Assembly (NCBI GenBank): GCA_016717165.1
Contig: JADKGA010000001.1
Span: 124,001 to 188,000 of the forward strand
Direction of reading: 5' to 3'
DNA from: Candidatus Lutibacillus vidarii
Lineage (GTDB): Bacteria; Actinomycetota; Actinomycetes; Actinomycetales; Dermatophilaceae
Length of the DNA: 64,000 nucleotides
Below, one piece after another: positions 33,576 through 41,460 of the stretch. Every line of letters starts with the position of its first letter. The first letter of the stretch is position 1. The notes under the pieces are model-generated. The model was not told where the DNA came from, did no database searches, and saw only the letters and a program-made list of their open reading frames with translations. A program made the position numbers and the translations under genes.

Positions 33576-34238
33576 TCAGACCAGCCGGGTATGCCGCGAC
33601 TCCAGCTCGAGCAGGTAACGCTTGGCGTCGAGGCCGCCGGCATACCCGGTGAGCGCCCCAGTCGACGCGACGACCCGGTGGCAGGGGAGGACGACGCAGA
33701 GCGGGTTCGCGCCGAGCGCGGCGCCGACCGCCCGGGAGGCGCTGGGGCGGCCGAGTGCGGTGGCGAGGGCGCCATACGTCGAGGTCTGCCCGTAGGGGAC
33801 GCGCGCGGCGAGCTCGCCGAGTACCTCGGACTGGAACCGGCCGACGAGCGACCAGTCGACGTTGACGTCGAAGCGCTCGCGGCGGCCGGCGAGGTAGTCG
33901 TCGAACTCGCGGCGGACGCGGTCAACGCGCCGGGGGACGTTGAGGACCCTCGGGGAGGTCGCGGCGGCGATGCGGTCGAGGGCGTGCGACTCGGCCGGGT
34001 CGTCCGGGGCGAAGAGGGCGGCGACGAGCGCGCCGGAGTCCGTGACGGCGTAGAGGAGGCGCCCGATCGGGGTGTCGTCCAGGGCGTAGCAGACGTCGGC
34101 GGTGTCGAAGACCGGAGGGTGGGCCGTGGCTGGGAGCGGGGTTTCGGTGAGGGCGGCGAGTCGGGCCTCGGCGAGGGCGGTGCGGCGGGCCTCGGCGAGT
34201 GGGGCGAGGCGGTCGTCGGTCCTGGGGTTGTCAGTCAT
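33576..34238 (-). CDS. ogt: Methylated-DNA-protein-cysteine S-methyltransferase
   Basis: A 220-residue O6-alkylguanine-DNA repair protein. The C-terminal domain has FQSEVLGELAARVPYGQTSTYGALATALGRPSASRAVGAALGANPLCVVLPCHRVV with the suicide PCHR cysteine and the Arg finger region. The N-terminal extension of about 45 residues is Ala/Leu/Arg-rich. Start at 34238 overlaps the sigma-factor stop by 8 bp, so the two are co-translated. Together they look like a damage-responsive pair in which the sigma factor would drive the repair gene; regulation is inference. Confidence 0.88.
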   Translation of the reverse strand: MTDNPRTDDRLAPLAEARRTALAEARLAALTETPLPATAHPPVFDTADVCYALDDTPIGRLLYAVTDSGALVAALFAPDDPAESHALDRIAAATSPRVLNVPRRVDRVRREFDDYLAGRRERFDVNVDWSLVGRFQSEVLGELAARVPYGQTSTYGALATALGRPSASRAVGAALGANPLCVVLPCHRVVASTGALTGYAGGLDAKRYLLELESRHTRLV

Positions 34239-34749
34239 CGGTGAGAGCCTTTCGCAGGACGGCAACTCCGTCGCTCACCAGGCGGCGGCTCATGGCAGGG
34301 GAGGTGGCGAGCGTGGCGGCGATGGCCGCATGGTCGAGATCGGCGACATAGCGAAGGATGACGGCGTGCCGCTGCCGCTCGGGTAGCGCACGGACGGCCG
34401 CCCACAGCTGCGGGTCGGCCAGGGTGCCGGTGAGCTCGAGACCGGACTTGGTGCTACTCGGTGACGGGCTGTTGTGGGGACGGTCGGGGAGGGCGTCGTG
34501 CGCGGTCGGCACTGGGCGCCGGGCGTTCGCGCGATGAGCATCCATGGCGCACCGGTGGGTAATGGTGAGCAGCCACCCGCGGAGGTTCCGGGTCGAGGTC
34601 AGCGACGGGTATGCCGCGTAGGCCTGCAGCCATGCCTGCTGCGCGACGTCGGGCGCGTCGTCGGGGTGGGCGAGTGCCGCCGCGAGGCGGGCGACGTCGC
34701 GCCAGTGTGCATCGACGAGGCGCTGGAAGGGTGGCAGTGGCACGCTCAT
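34231..34749 (-). CDS. ECF-type sigma factor coupled to ogt
   Basis: A 172-residue sigma-70 family protein. Region 2: VDAHWRDVARLAAALAHPDDAPDVAQQAWLQAYAAYPSL..RNLRGWLLTITHRCAMDAHR. Region 4: AVRALPERQRHAVILRYVADLDHAAIAATLATSPAMSRRLVSDGVAVLRKAL. Start at 34749 is used; in-frame starts at 34851 and 35031 add non-family residues and would overlap the divergent diesterase gene. No anti-sigma gene adjoins it. Confidence 0.82.
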   Translation of the reverse strand: MSVPLPPFQRLVDAHWRDVARLAAALAHPDDAPDVAQQAWLQAYAAYPSLTSTRNLRGWLLTITHRCAMDAHRANARRPVPTAHDALPDRPHNSPSPSSTKSGLELTGTLADPQLWAAVRALPERQRHAVILRYVADLDHAAIAATLATSPAMSRRLVSDGVAVLRKALTDD

Positions 34750-34866
34750 GGAACGGCTCGGCGCGCCTTTCTGTGAGGACCTCGCGCCCTGCGGTGAGGA
34801 CGGCTCCGTGCGGAGGTGGTGCGGAGACTGCGTGACATCAGTGTCTGGCATGCCACGATATGGCCC

Positions 34867-35694
34867 GTGCCGAACTCGCGACCCGCCCCGCTCGTCGTCG
34901 CCCACCGAGGGTCGAGTGCGACCTACGCCGAGATGACCCTCGGTGCCTACCGTGCGGCCCTGGCCGAAGGTGCCGACGGGCTCGAGTGCGACCTTCGGCT
35001 GACCGTCGACTGGCATCTCGTCGCGGTCCATGACCGCCTCGTCGACCGGACCGCGAATGGCACCGGCTCGGTCAGTGCGATGTCCCTGGCTCAGCTGCGC
35101 GCGCTCGACTACGGCGCATGGAAGTATGCCGCCCCCGGCGTCAGCCCCGAGGTCGCGGCGCTCGCGGCCGACCCGGAGAACTCTACCTTGACCACCCTCG
35201 CCGACCTCATCGGGCTGGCCGTCGACTCAGGTCGTGAGGTCGCTCTGGTCCTCGAGACCAAACATCCGACCCGCTTCGTCGGTGCCGTCGAACGCGCCGT
35301 CGCCGAGCTGCTCGACGAGCACGACATCGGTGGGCGTCCCGGCACCGGCCGGCCGTGGGCGACGGTGATGTCCTTCTCGACCTTGGCGGTGCGCCGGTTC
35401 GGTCGGCTGCGTCCGGACATCCCGGTCGTCCAGCTCGTCGATGCGGGGGCGCCATACCGGTATGTGCTCTCGACGACGGACGCGAAAGCCGCGGCCGGGC
35501 TCGACATCGCGATCCTGCGCAGCTCGCCCGAGATTGTCGCGGAGCAGCGAGCGCTAGGCCGTCAGGTGTATGTGTGGACCGTCGACGCCGACGCGGACGT
35601 CGCACTGTGCCTCGATCTTGGGGTCGACGCGATCATCACCAACCGACCTGGTCCGGTCCGGGAGCTGGTCCGGGCCCACGTGGGCGCGGCCTAG
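34867..35694 (+). CDS. Glycerophosphodiester phosphodiesterase
   Basis: A 275-residue GDPD TIM barrel. VVAHRGSSATYAEMTLGAYRAALAEGADGLECDLRLTVDWHLVAVHD carries the catalytic His pair (HRG and VHD) and the Glu-x-Asp metal ligands (ECD). LVLETKHP supplies the third Glu, and VWTVD the last strand. It cleaves glycerophosphodiesters to glycerol-3-phosphate and an alcohol. GTG 34867 puts the family start at the usual distance from HRG. Confidence 0.88.
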   Translation: MPNSRPAPLVVAHRGSSATYAEMTLGAYRAALAEGADGLECDLRLTVDWHLVAVHDRLVDRTANGTGSVSAMSLAQLRALDYGAWKYAAPGVSPEVAALAADPENSTLTTLADLIGLAVDSGREVALVLETKHPTRFVGAVERAVAELLDEHDIGGRPGTGRPWATVMSFSTLAVRRFGRLRPDIPVVQLVDAGAPYRYVLSTTDAKAAAGLDIAILRSSPEIVAEQRALGRQVYVWTVDADADVALCLDLGVDAIITNRPGPVRELVRAHVGAA

Positions 35695-35801
35695 CCCCAC
35701 CCGTTGGTCTGCCTGGGGGTGCGGCGCGGTGTTGCCCCGGGCCGATCCCCTTCCGGTGGGTGGCGCGTGGGACGCTCGCGCGCCGCATAGGGTGGTCTGT
35801 C

Positions 35802-36686
35802 ATGGGTAAGGCATCGCGCAAGCAGGGCTCTCGTCGGGGCGCCCCGTTGGCGAACCGTCCGGCGGCATACGTCGCTCGTCCGTTCGAGGGGCTGCCCTCG
35901 GAGACCGACTGGGTCGCGCTGCGGGAGATCCTTCCCGCGGCGACGGCGACCGTGACGCTCTCGGCGACCGCGGCGTCGGCGGGGCTGCCGCAGTCCTTCG
36001 TCCTCGCGACCGTGCTGCCGATGGCGTGGCCGGCGCTGCACCGGGCGGACGGGCTGGTCATGGTGAGCACGCAGTCCGGGCCAGTCAGCGGGGACGCCAG
36101 CCGCGACCTCGTCATGTCGCTGCTCGCGGCGAGCGCCGCGCCCGAGGGTGAGGCCGTGCCCGTGGTCGCGAGCGCGACGGCTGAGACGCCCCGGCTTCAG
36201 GATCTCCTCGCCGAGGGCGCCGGCTTCGAGCTCACGGTGCACGACGGGTTCGACTTCTGGGTCGCCGAGGCGAACCTCGACGACGCGGCCCGCGAGTCGC
36301 TCCAGGCTGCGAACGAGTCGGTCATCCCGACCGTCGTGCTCGGGAGCCGGCCGTCGGCATACCTGCAGCGGATCGGGGAGCGGAGCTACCTGCGCTGGGT
36401 GCTGCCGCACGACGAGGACGTGGCGCTCGACGCGCTCGCGCGGCTCGTGGCTGCTGGGACGCATCGGCTCGGCGAGGACGACCGGCTGCTCGGTGCCTTC
36501 CGGGCGTGCGGGCTGCTCATCCCGGTCTGGGAGGTCGACCCGCAGGCCGACCCGGAGTCCGTCGACCCGGCGTTGGCGGAGCTCGGCGAGCGGCTCGACG
36601 CGGCAGTCGCCACGACGGCGCCATTGACCGGCGAGGAGCGGCGGGCGCGCAACGGGTTGCAGACCCGTCAAGTCACCCTCCGCTAA
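35802..36686 (+). CDS. DUF5926 family protein
   Basis: A 294-residue protein with the actinobacteria-specific DUF5926 pattern: MGKASRKQGSRRGAP, PFEGLPSETDWVALREILPAATATVTL, and GSRPSAYLQRIGERSYLRWVLPHDEDVALDALARL. No enzyme motif is recognised; the N terminus is very basic. A TAGGGT hexamer lies 8 nt before the ATG. It is followed by a family-C palindrome and prephenate dehydratase. Confidence 0.8.
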   Translation: MGKASRKQGSRRGAPLANRPAAYVARPFEGLPSETDWVALREILPAATATVTLSATAASAGLPQSFVLATVLPMAWPALHRADGLVMVSTQSGPVSGDASRDLVMSLLAASAAPEGEAVPVVASATAETPRLQDLLAEGAGFELTVHDGFDFWVAEANLDDAARESLQAANESVIPTVVLGSRPSAYLQRIGERSYLRWVLPHDEDVALDALARLVAAGTHRLGEDDRLLGAFRACGLLIPVWEVDPQADPESVDPALAELGERLDAAVATTAPLTGEERRARNGLQTRQVTLR

Positions 36687-36687
36687 C

Positions 36688-36758
36688 TGTGGATAAACCG
36701 CAAAGACACACCTTTAGAAGGCGTCATAAGGTGTGTCTTTGCAGGGTGGTTATCCACA
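36688..36758. repeat. Palindromic intergenic repeat, family C copy 2, with DnaA-box-like ends
   Basis: A 41-bp core (36701-36741) with outer 14-bp perfect arms CAAAGACACACCTT / AAGGTGTGTCTTTG and a decayed centre. It is bounded by TGTGGATAA (36688-36696) and TTATCCACA (36750-36758), which are inverted copies of each other. The unit lies 2 bp after the DUF5926 stop and ends 5 bp before the prephenate dehydratase ATG, so it fills the whole spacer. Confidence 0.9.
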
Positions 36759-36763
36759 GGGGT

Positions 36764-37807
36764 ATGACGGAGAGGGCGATCGTGGCGAGCGCAGGCGCCC
36801 GGCGGTACGGCTACTTCGGCCCGCCGGGGACATTCACCCAGCAGGCGCTGCTCGCCTGGCCACCGGCGAACCCGACGACCGAGCGCGACGGCGCGACGTC
36901 AGACGGCTCCGCACCCGCCGCCAACCCCGACGCCACCACGACCGCGGGCGCGCCGTCCGTCGAGCACGTTCCGTTCGCCTCCGTCGACGCGACCCTGTCC
37001 GCGGTCCGCGCCGGTGAGGTCGACTACGCGGTCGTCCCGATCGAGAACTCGGTCGAAGGCGGGGTCAGCGCGACCCTGGACAATCTCGCCAACGGAGACC
37101 CGCTCGTCATCGTCGGCGAGGTGCTCGTCCCGGTGACCTTCGTCCTCGCCGCCCGGCCGGGGACCGCCCTGAGTGACGTTCACGCGATCGGTACCCACAC
37201 CCACGCCTGGGCCCAGGTCCGTGGTTGGGTCAGCGCCAACCGCCCGGCCGCCCGTTTCGTGCAGACCCTGTCCACCGCCTCGGCCGCCGCGGCGCTTGAC
37301 CCCAGCGAGCCGGGCGAGGTGCTCTACCAGGCCTGCGTCTGCGCGCCGATCGCTGCCGCGACCCACGGCCTGACGACCCTCGCCGAGGACATCGGTGACG
37401 TCTCCGGCGCGGTCACCCGGTTCGTCGTGGTAACCCCACCCGGCGAGATCCCGCCGCGCACCGGCCGCGACAAGACAACCGTCGTCCTGTACCAGAAGGT
37501 CGACCGGGCCGGCGGCCTGCTCGAGCTGCTCGAGCAGTTCGCCACCCGCGGCATCAACATGACCCGCCTCGAGTCCCGCCCGACGGGTGAGTCCATGGGC
37601 GACTACTGCTTCTCCATCGACGCCGAGGGCCACCTCCACGACGAGCGGATCCGCGAGGCCCTCATGGGGCTCAAGCGGGTCTGCGCCGACGTCGTCTTCC
37701 TCGGCTCGTACGCCCGGGCCGACCGTGGTCGCCCCTCGATCGCCGACGGTATGACGGACGCCGACTTCGCCACGGCCCGCGCCTGGCTCGACGGCCTCCA
37801 CGACTGA
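36764..37807 (+). CDS. pheA: Prephenate dehydratase
   Basis: A 347-residue enzyme converting prephenate to phenylpyruvate in phenylalanine synthesis. YGYFGPPGTFTQQALL opens the catalytic domain, IENSVEGGVSATLD is the conserved loop, and GAVTRFVVV has the catalytic Thr-Arg-Phe. The ACT domain (from about residue 240) shows GGLLELLEQFATRGINMTRLESRPTG, whose ESRP binds phenylalanine for feedback inhibition. Residues 30-60 are an Ala/Thr/Asp-rich insertion between the first strand and SVEHVPFASVDATLSAV. The start sits immediately after the palindrome. Confidence 0.92.
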   Translation: MTERAIVASAGARRYGYFGPPGTFTQQALLAWPPANPTTERDGATSDGSAPAANPDATTTAGAPSVEHVPFASVDATLSAVRAGEVDYAVVPIENSVEGGVSATLDNLANGDPLVIVGEVLVPVTFVLAARPGTALSDVHAIGTHTHAWAQVRGWVSANRPAARFVQTLSTASAAAALDPSEPGEVLYQACVCAPIAAATHGLTTLAEDIGDVSGAVTRFVVVTPPGEIPPRTGRDKTTVVLYQKVDRAGGLLELLEQFATRGINMTRLESRPTGESMGDYCFSIDAEGHLHDERIREALMGLKRVCADVVFLGSYARADRGRPSIADGMTDADFATARAWLDGLHD

Positions 37808-37839
37808 GCCGCGGCAGCGACGCCAGCCGACCGGGCCGG

Positions 37840-37899
37840 TCCGGGCCGAACCGCCCGGCCGAACCGCCAGATCCGGGCCGCCCGGGCCGAACCGCCCGG
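37840..37899. repeat. CCGGGCCGAACCGCCCGG repeats
   Basis: CCGGGCCGAACCGCCCGG occurs at about 37841-37858 and 37882-37899, with related GGCCGAACCGCC words between. Located in the 205-bp spacer before the iron permease; each unit is partly self-complementary. Confidence 0.7.
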
Positions 37900-37965
37900 T
37901 CCGGCATACCGCCGCAGCGCTTCAACCGTGACCCAACCGACACGTCGGCCCCCTCAAGGATCAGG

Positions 37966-37984
37966 TAAGGTAAGCCTTACCTAA
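37966..37984. promoter_or_regulatory. IdeR/DtxR iron box
   Basis: TAAGGTAAGCCTTACCTAA is a near-perfect palindrome matching the known 19-bp IdeR/DtxR consensus (TTAGGTTAGGCTAACCTAA) at 15 of 19 positions. It lies 28 bp before the iron permease start, so iron-bound IdeR should repress that gene. Confidence 0.85.
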
Positions 37985-38012
37985 AGTCGACTGATCCCCC
38001 CAAGGACGGCCC

Positions 38013-38897
38013 ATGTTCGCCAGCAACGCCCTGATCGGCCTGCGGGAAGGCCTTGAGGCCGCCCTCGTTGTCGTCATCCTCGTGGCCTTCCTCGTGAAGA
38101 CCGACCGCCGTTGGGCGCTCCGGTACGTCTGGATCGGCGTTGGGGCCGCGGTCGCGCTCTCCGTGGCAGTGGCGGCCGGGCTCACCCTCGGCTCCCGCGA
38201 GCTGCCCGAGAGCGTCGAAGAGACGGTCACCGGTGCGGCCTCCCTCATCGCCGTCGGCTTCGTCACCGCGATGATCTTCTGGATGCGCGCCACCGCACGC
38301 AGCGTCGCCGGCGACCTCACGGGGCGTCTCGGCCGCGCGGTCGACATCGGTCCGTGGGCCGTCGCGCTCGTGGGCTTCCTCGGCGTGGGGCGCGAGGGCC
38401 TCGAGACCGCCCTCTTCGTCTTCGCCTCGGTGCAAGCCGCTGGCGAGGGCAGTTCAGCCCCGCTGCTGGGATGGGCGGTCGGCCTCCTTGCGGCCGTCGC
38501 CCTGGGCCTGGCGATCTACCAGGGCGCCGTCCGGATCGACCTGGCCAAGTTCTTCCGCTGGACCGGGGTCGTCCTCGTCTTCGTCGCAGCCGGCATCCTC
38601 GCGTATGCCGTCCACGAGCTCCAGGAGGCCGGCTGGCTCCCCGGCGAGGACTCCATGGCCTTCGACGTCACGTCAACCATCGCCGAGGACTCGTGGTTCG
38701 CCACGCTCGTCCGCGGGATGTTCAACCTGCGCCCGGCGATGGCGGTGCTCCCCGTTGTCGCCTGGTTCGCCTATGTCGTCCCGGTGCTCGTCCTCTTCCT
38801 TCGCCCGAACCGCGTCCAGAACGTGACCCCGGAGGCCTCGGCGGCGGCAGGGCGCGCCGACACCGACGCACCCACGACCCCCGCCCAGGTCAAGTAG
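38013..38897 (+). CDS. efeU: FTR1/EfeU-type iron permease
   Basis: A 294-residue permease with seven membrane segments. The two REGLE motifs that bind iron are present: LIGLREGLEAALVVVIL (residues 7-23) and GVGREGLETALFVFA (about 128-142). The family imports iron, usually with EfeO and EfeB. Here efeO and efeB are not next to it; the downstream gene is convergent and unrelated. AAGGAC precedes the ATG, and the IdeR box predicts induction by iron starvation. Confidence 0.9.
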   Translation: MFASNALIGLREGLEAALVVVILVAFLVKTDRRWALRYVWIGVGAAVALSVAVAAGLTLGSRELPESVEETVTGAASLIAVGFVTAMIFWMRATARSVAGDLTGRLGRAVDIGPWAVALVGFLGVGREGLETALFVFASVQAAGEGSSAPLLGWAVGLLAAVALGLAIYQGAVRIDLAKFFRWTGVVLVFVAAGILAYAVHELQEAGWLPGEDSMAFDVTSTIAEDSWFATLVRGMFNLRPAMAVLPVVAWFAYVVPVLVLFLRPNRVQNVTPEASAAAGRADTDAPTTPAQVK

Positions 38898-40212
38898 CCT
38901 CCGCGTGCCCCTCGCTGCCAGGTCTTCTCCGGCGCAGTGTGAGGTCCCACGTCACGGCTGAGCCCGGCGGTGCAGTGCAGTCGACGGTCGCGGTGTCGCC
39001 ATGTCGGTGAACCGCTCCGTGATGACGTCTGCAAAGCAAGGTGAGGTTCGACAGGGCCGTCACCCCTCCGTCGCTCCAGTGCTCGATGTGATGGGCATCG
39101 GTCCACCACGGTGGTGCCGAGCACCCGGGGTAGGTGCAGCCACGGTCCCTGTGCCACAGCGCTCGGCGCTGACCGGGGGTCACTAGGCGGGTGGCGCGTC
39201 CCAGGTCGAGCAGCTGTCCGCGCGACCCCAGAACGGCCGGCAGGATGTCGGCATCGCACGCGAGGCGGCGAATGGTCGCCGCAGTCGCGGTGCCCGCCTC
39301 GCCCAGAACGCCAACTCGGTGCAGCTCCGAGGCCAAGGCGTCATAGGCGATGGTCACCATCACCTGCGCCGGCGATCGGTTCGGTATGCGCGGGCTGCCC
39401 GACCAGGTGCCAGAGGTCGACCCAACCGCCCGAGACACCAGCTCAAGGAGCGCATCCGCCCGGCGGCGAGGCTCCGATCGGGGGTCGCGCCCACCCGTGA
39501 CCGGATCGGCCTGCGCCGCGCTCAACGGGTCAAGCGCGGCCTCGACGATGGCCGTGGCCTCCGGATCGAGCAACAGCCGGTACTCCGTGAGCCCAGCGAT
39601 CCGGCCGCGCCAGAACAGTCCGCGCCCGGCCACCAGACGCTCTTCCTCGTCGGCCAGGTCGGGATCGGGGCGGATGGTCACCTCGGCGTGGCGGACAGCG
39701 CGAGTGAGCTGTCGGGGCGTGGCCCAGGCCGCCGTCTCGGTGAGCAGGCCGAGTGTCCGGGCCAGCTCACTCTCTTGGCACACCGGCTCCACCGTCCGGG
39801 AGAACCGAGCCAGCGCCGCGCCCGCACCGACGGTGACCACTCCCGCCGTCACGGCATCGACGAGCCCGGACCGCACCGGGACAGCGGACGACTGGGCAAC
39901 CACCGTCAGGTCGGCCAGGTCACGCGGCGCAGCGTCGGGCAGCAGCGAGGCGAGCCAGTCGCGATGAGAGAGCCCCGAGGCGGCCGGGACTCCCCGGAGG
40001 TGAGCTTCAGTGACCAGGGATGCGAGGACGGTGTCGACCCGCCGCCGGAGCCGCCCGGCCGACTCGATGGCAGCCTCCAGGCCAGCTGCCGACAGCTGCC
40101 AGGTCGCCTCATGGTCGAACACCGCGAGAGCGTCGAGGGCGGTCGCCAGTCCCGGAGGCAGAGGCCCCTCCGGCCTCACCGCCTCCGACATCTCGGCCGC
40201 GTTGATCGACAT
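38890..40212 (-). CDS. DUF222/HNH endonuclease domain protein
   Basis: A 440-residue protein of the 13E12-repeat family. The DUF222 domain covers about residues 30-300 (FDHEATWQLSAAGLEAAIESAGRLRRRVDTVLASLVTEAHLRG). The C-terminal HNH nuclease motif is RDRGCTYPGCSAPPWWTDAHHIEHWSDGGVTALSNLTLLCRRHHGAVH, with zinc cysteines and the catalytic His. The family is abundant in actinobacterial genomes with unknown role. The 3' end overlaps the iron permease stop by 8 bp (convergent). Start at 40212 is used; a frame start at 40263 is less likely. Confidence 0.88.
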   Translation of the reverse strand: MSINAAEMSEAVRPEGPLPPGLATALDALAVFDHEATWQLSAAGLEAAIESAGRLRRRVDTVLASLVTEAHLRGVPAASGLSHRDWLASLLPDAAPRDLADLTVVAQSSAVPVRSGLVDAVTAGVVTVGAGAALARFSRTVEPVCQESELARTLGLLTETAAWATPRQLTRAVRHAEVTIRPDPDLADEEERLVAGRGLFWRGRIAGLTEYRLLLDPEATAIVEAALDPLSAAQADPVTGGRDPRSEPRRRADALLELVSRAVGSTSGTWSGSPRIPNRSPAQVMVTIAYDALASELHRVGVLGEAGTATAATIRRLACDADILPAVLGSRGQLLDLGRATRLVTPGQRRALWHRDRGCTYPGCSAPPWWTDAHHIEHWSDGGVTALSNLTLLCRRHHGAVHRHGDTATVDCTAPPGSAVTWDLTLRRRRPGSEGHAEAT

Positions 40213-40293
40213 ACCGCGAGTGCACCACCGACCACTGACAACCCCACCGGCGACCACGAGCAAGGCCCACCGGGCCGCGGAAGCGGACCAGAA

Positions 40294-41382
40294 CTACCCG
40301 CCGATGCGGACCAGCAGCGCGCCCGGCTCGACCCGCGCCGTCACCTTGGTGACCAGCCCGAGCGAGTCGCCGTCGACCTGCGCCTCCTGCGGCTCGCTCG
40401 CCGTCACGACGAAGTCGCGCCCGTGGTGGTGGTCGAACTGCTCGTGCCCCTTGTGGTTGTGGGTGACCACGCGCGCGAAGACGTTGACCCACCCGACCGC
40501 GCCCTTGGGCGAGATGATCACCGCGTCGAGCACGCCGTCGTCGACCCGGGCCTCAGGCAGCAGGACGAGCCCGCCGTAGATCTTCCCGCAGTTGCCGATG
40601 ACGACCGACCGGGTGCGTCGCGTCAACGGGTGCTGTCCGTCCACCGAGAACGAGATCTTGAACCGTGGGCTGAGCCAGTTGCGGAAGCCCGACACCGTGT
40701 ACGCCGCGGACCCGACGACCTTCTTCATCTCGTCGGTCGTCTGCGCCATGACGGCCCCGTCGAAGCCGAAGCCGGCCATGACGAGGAACATCGTCTCGGG
40801 CTCGTCGTCGACCGCGATCCAGCCGACGTCGACGCGCTTGTTCTGGCCGGTCAGCGCGACGAAGAGGGCCTTGTCGATGTCGTCATACGGGACGTCGAGG
40901 TTACGCGCGAGGAGGTTCGCCGTTCCACCAGGCAGCAGCCCGAGCGGCACCTCGGTGCCGCGCAGCGCCATGGCGACCTGCCGCACCGTCCCGTCGCCGC
41001 CGAGCGGACAGACGATCGACGCGCCCTGCTCGACCGCCCACTGCGCCTGCCCGTACCCCGGGTCCGCCGCGGTCGTCTCGAGCCAGATCGGCTCGCCCCA
41101 GCCGGCCATCTCGCACGACCGGGAGACCTGCCGCCGCACCGCCGCGATATCGGCGACCTTCGTCGGGTTGACCACGACTCCGATTCGCCGCTTCGGCGGC
41201 TCGTCGAGCCGGTCCTCCTGCCGGAAGTGGTCCCGGTGTGGCCGGCGACGGAACCGCCGCCCGTGTGACAGCGCGCCATACGGGGAGTCCTGCTCGCCGC
41301 GCCGAAGAACGAGCAGTATGCCGGCCACGACGACGACGCCGAGGGCCACGATGAGCAGCCAGGCGCGAAGGTCGGTGGGCAC
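40294..41382 (-). CDS. Diacylglycerol kinase-family lipid kinase
   Basis: A 362-residue DAGK-catalytic protein with an N-terminal membrane anchor (residues 6-27). IGVVVNPTKVADI, the nucleotide loop PLGGDGTVRQVAMAL (GGDGT) and LPGGTANLLARNLDVPYDDIDKAL are the family motifs. It phosphorylates diacylglycerol or a related lipid at the membrane. GTG start 41382 follows TAGGTT by 6 nt; it is divergent from serS, also with such a box. Confidence 0.88.
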   Translation of the reverse strand: MPTDLRAWLLIVALGVVVVAGILLVLRRGEQDSPYGALSHGRRFRRRPHRDHFRQEDRLDEPPKRRIGVVVNPTKVADIAAVRRQVSRSCEMAGWGEPIWLETTAADPGYGQAQWAVEQGASIVCPLGGDGTVRQVAMALRGTEVPLGLLPGGTANLLARNLDVPYDDIDKALFVALTGQNKRVDVGWIAVDDEPETMFLVMAGFGFDGAVMAQTTDEMKKVVGSAAYTVSGFRNWLSPRFKISFSVDGQHPLTRRTRSVVIGNCGKIYGGLVLLPEARVDDGVLDAVIISPKGAVGWVNVFARVVTHNHKGHEQFDHHHGRDFVVTASEPQEAQVDGDSLGLVTKVTARVEPGALLVRIGG

Positions 41383-41388
41383 GGATGC

Positions 41389-41394
41389 AACCTA
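41389..41394 (-). promoter_or_regulatory. Leaderless-type -10 box of the lipid kinase gene
   Basis: TAGGTT on the minus strand ends 6 nt before the GTG at 41382. Confidence 0.5.
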
Positions 41395-41448
41395 CCGCCG
41401 GGCCGGGCCCAGCCCGAAAACGGAAGCCGCCGGCGTCGCTTGCACGGA

Positions 41449-41454
41449 TAGGCT
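41449..41454 (+). promoter_or_regulatory. Leaderless-type -10 box of serS
   Basis: TAGGCT ends 6 nt before the GTG at 41461. Confidence 0.55.
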
Positions 41455-41460
41455 GAGCGG

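Noticed and set aside
31927..36758. Clustered TTATCCACA boxes as an origin of replication
   Set aside because: No dnaA, dnaN, gyrB or rpmH genes are near, and there is no AT-rich unwinding region or dense box cluster.
38890..40212. DUF222-HNH gene as an active homing element
   Set aside because: It is a complete gene with no interrupted host gene, intron or intein boundary around it.
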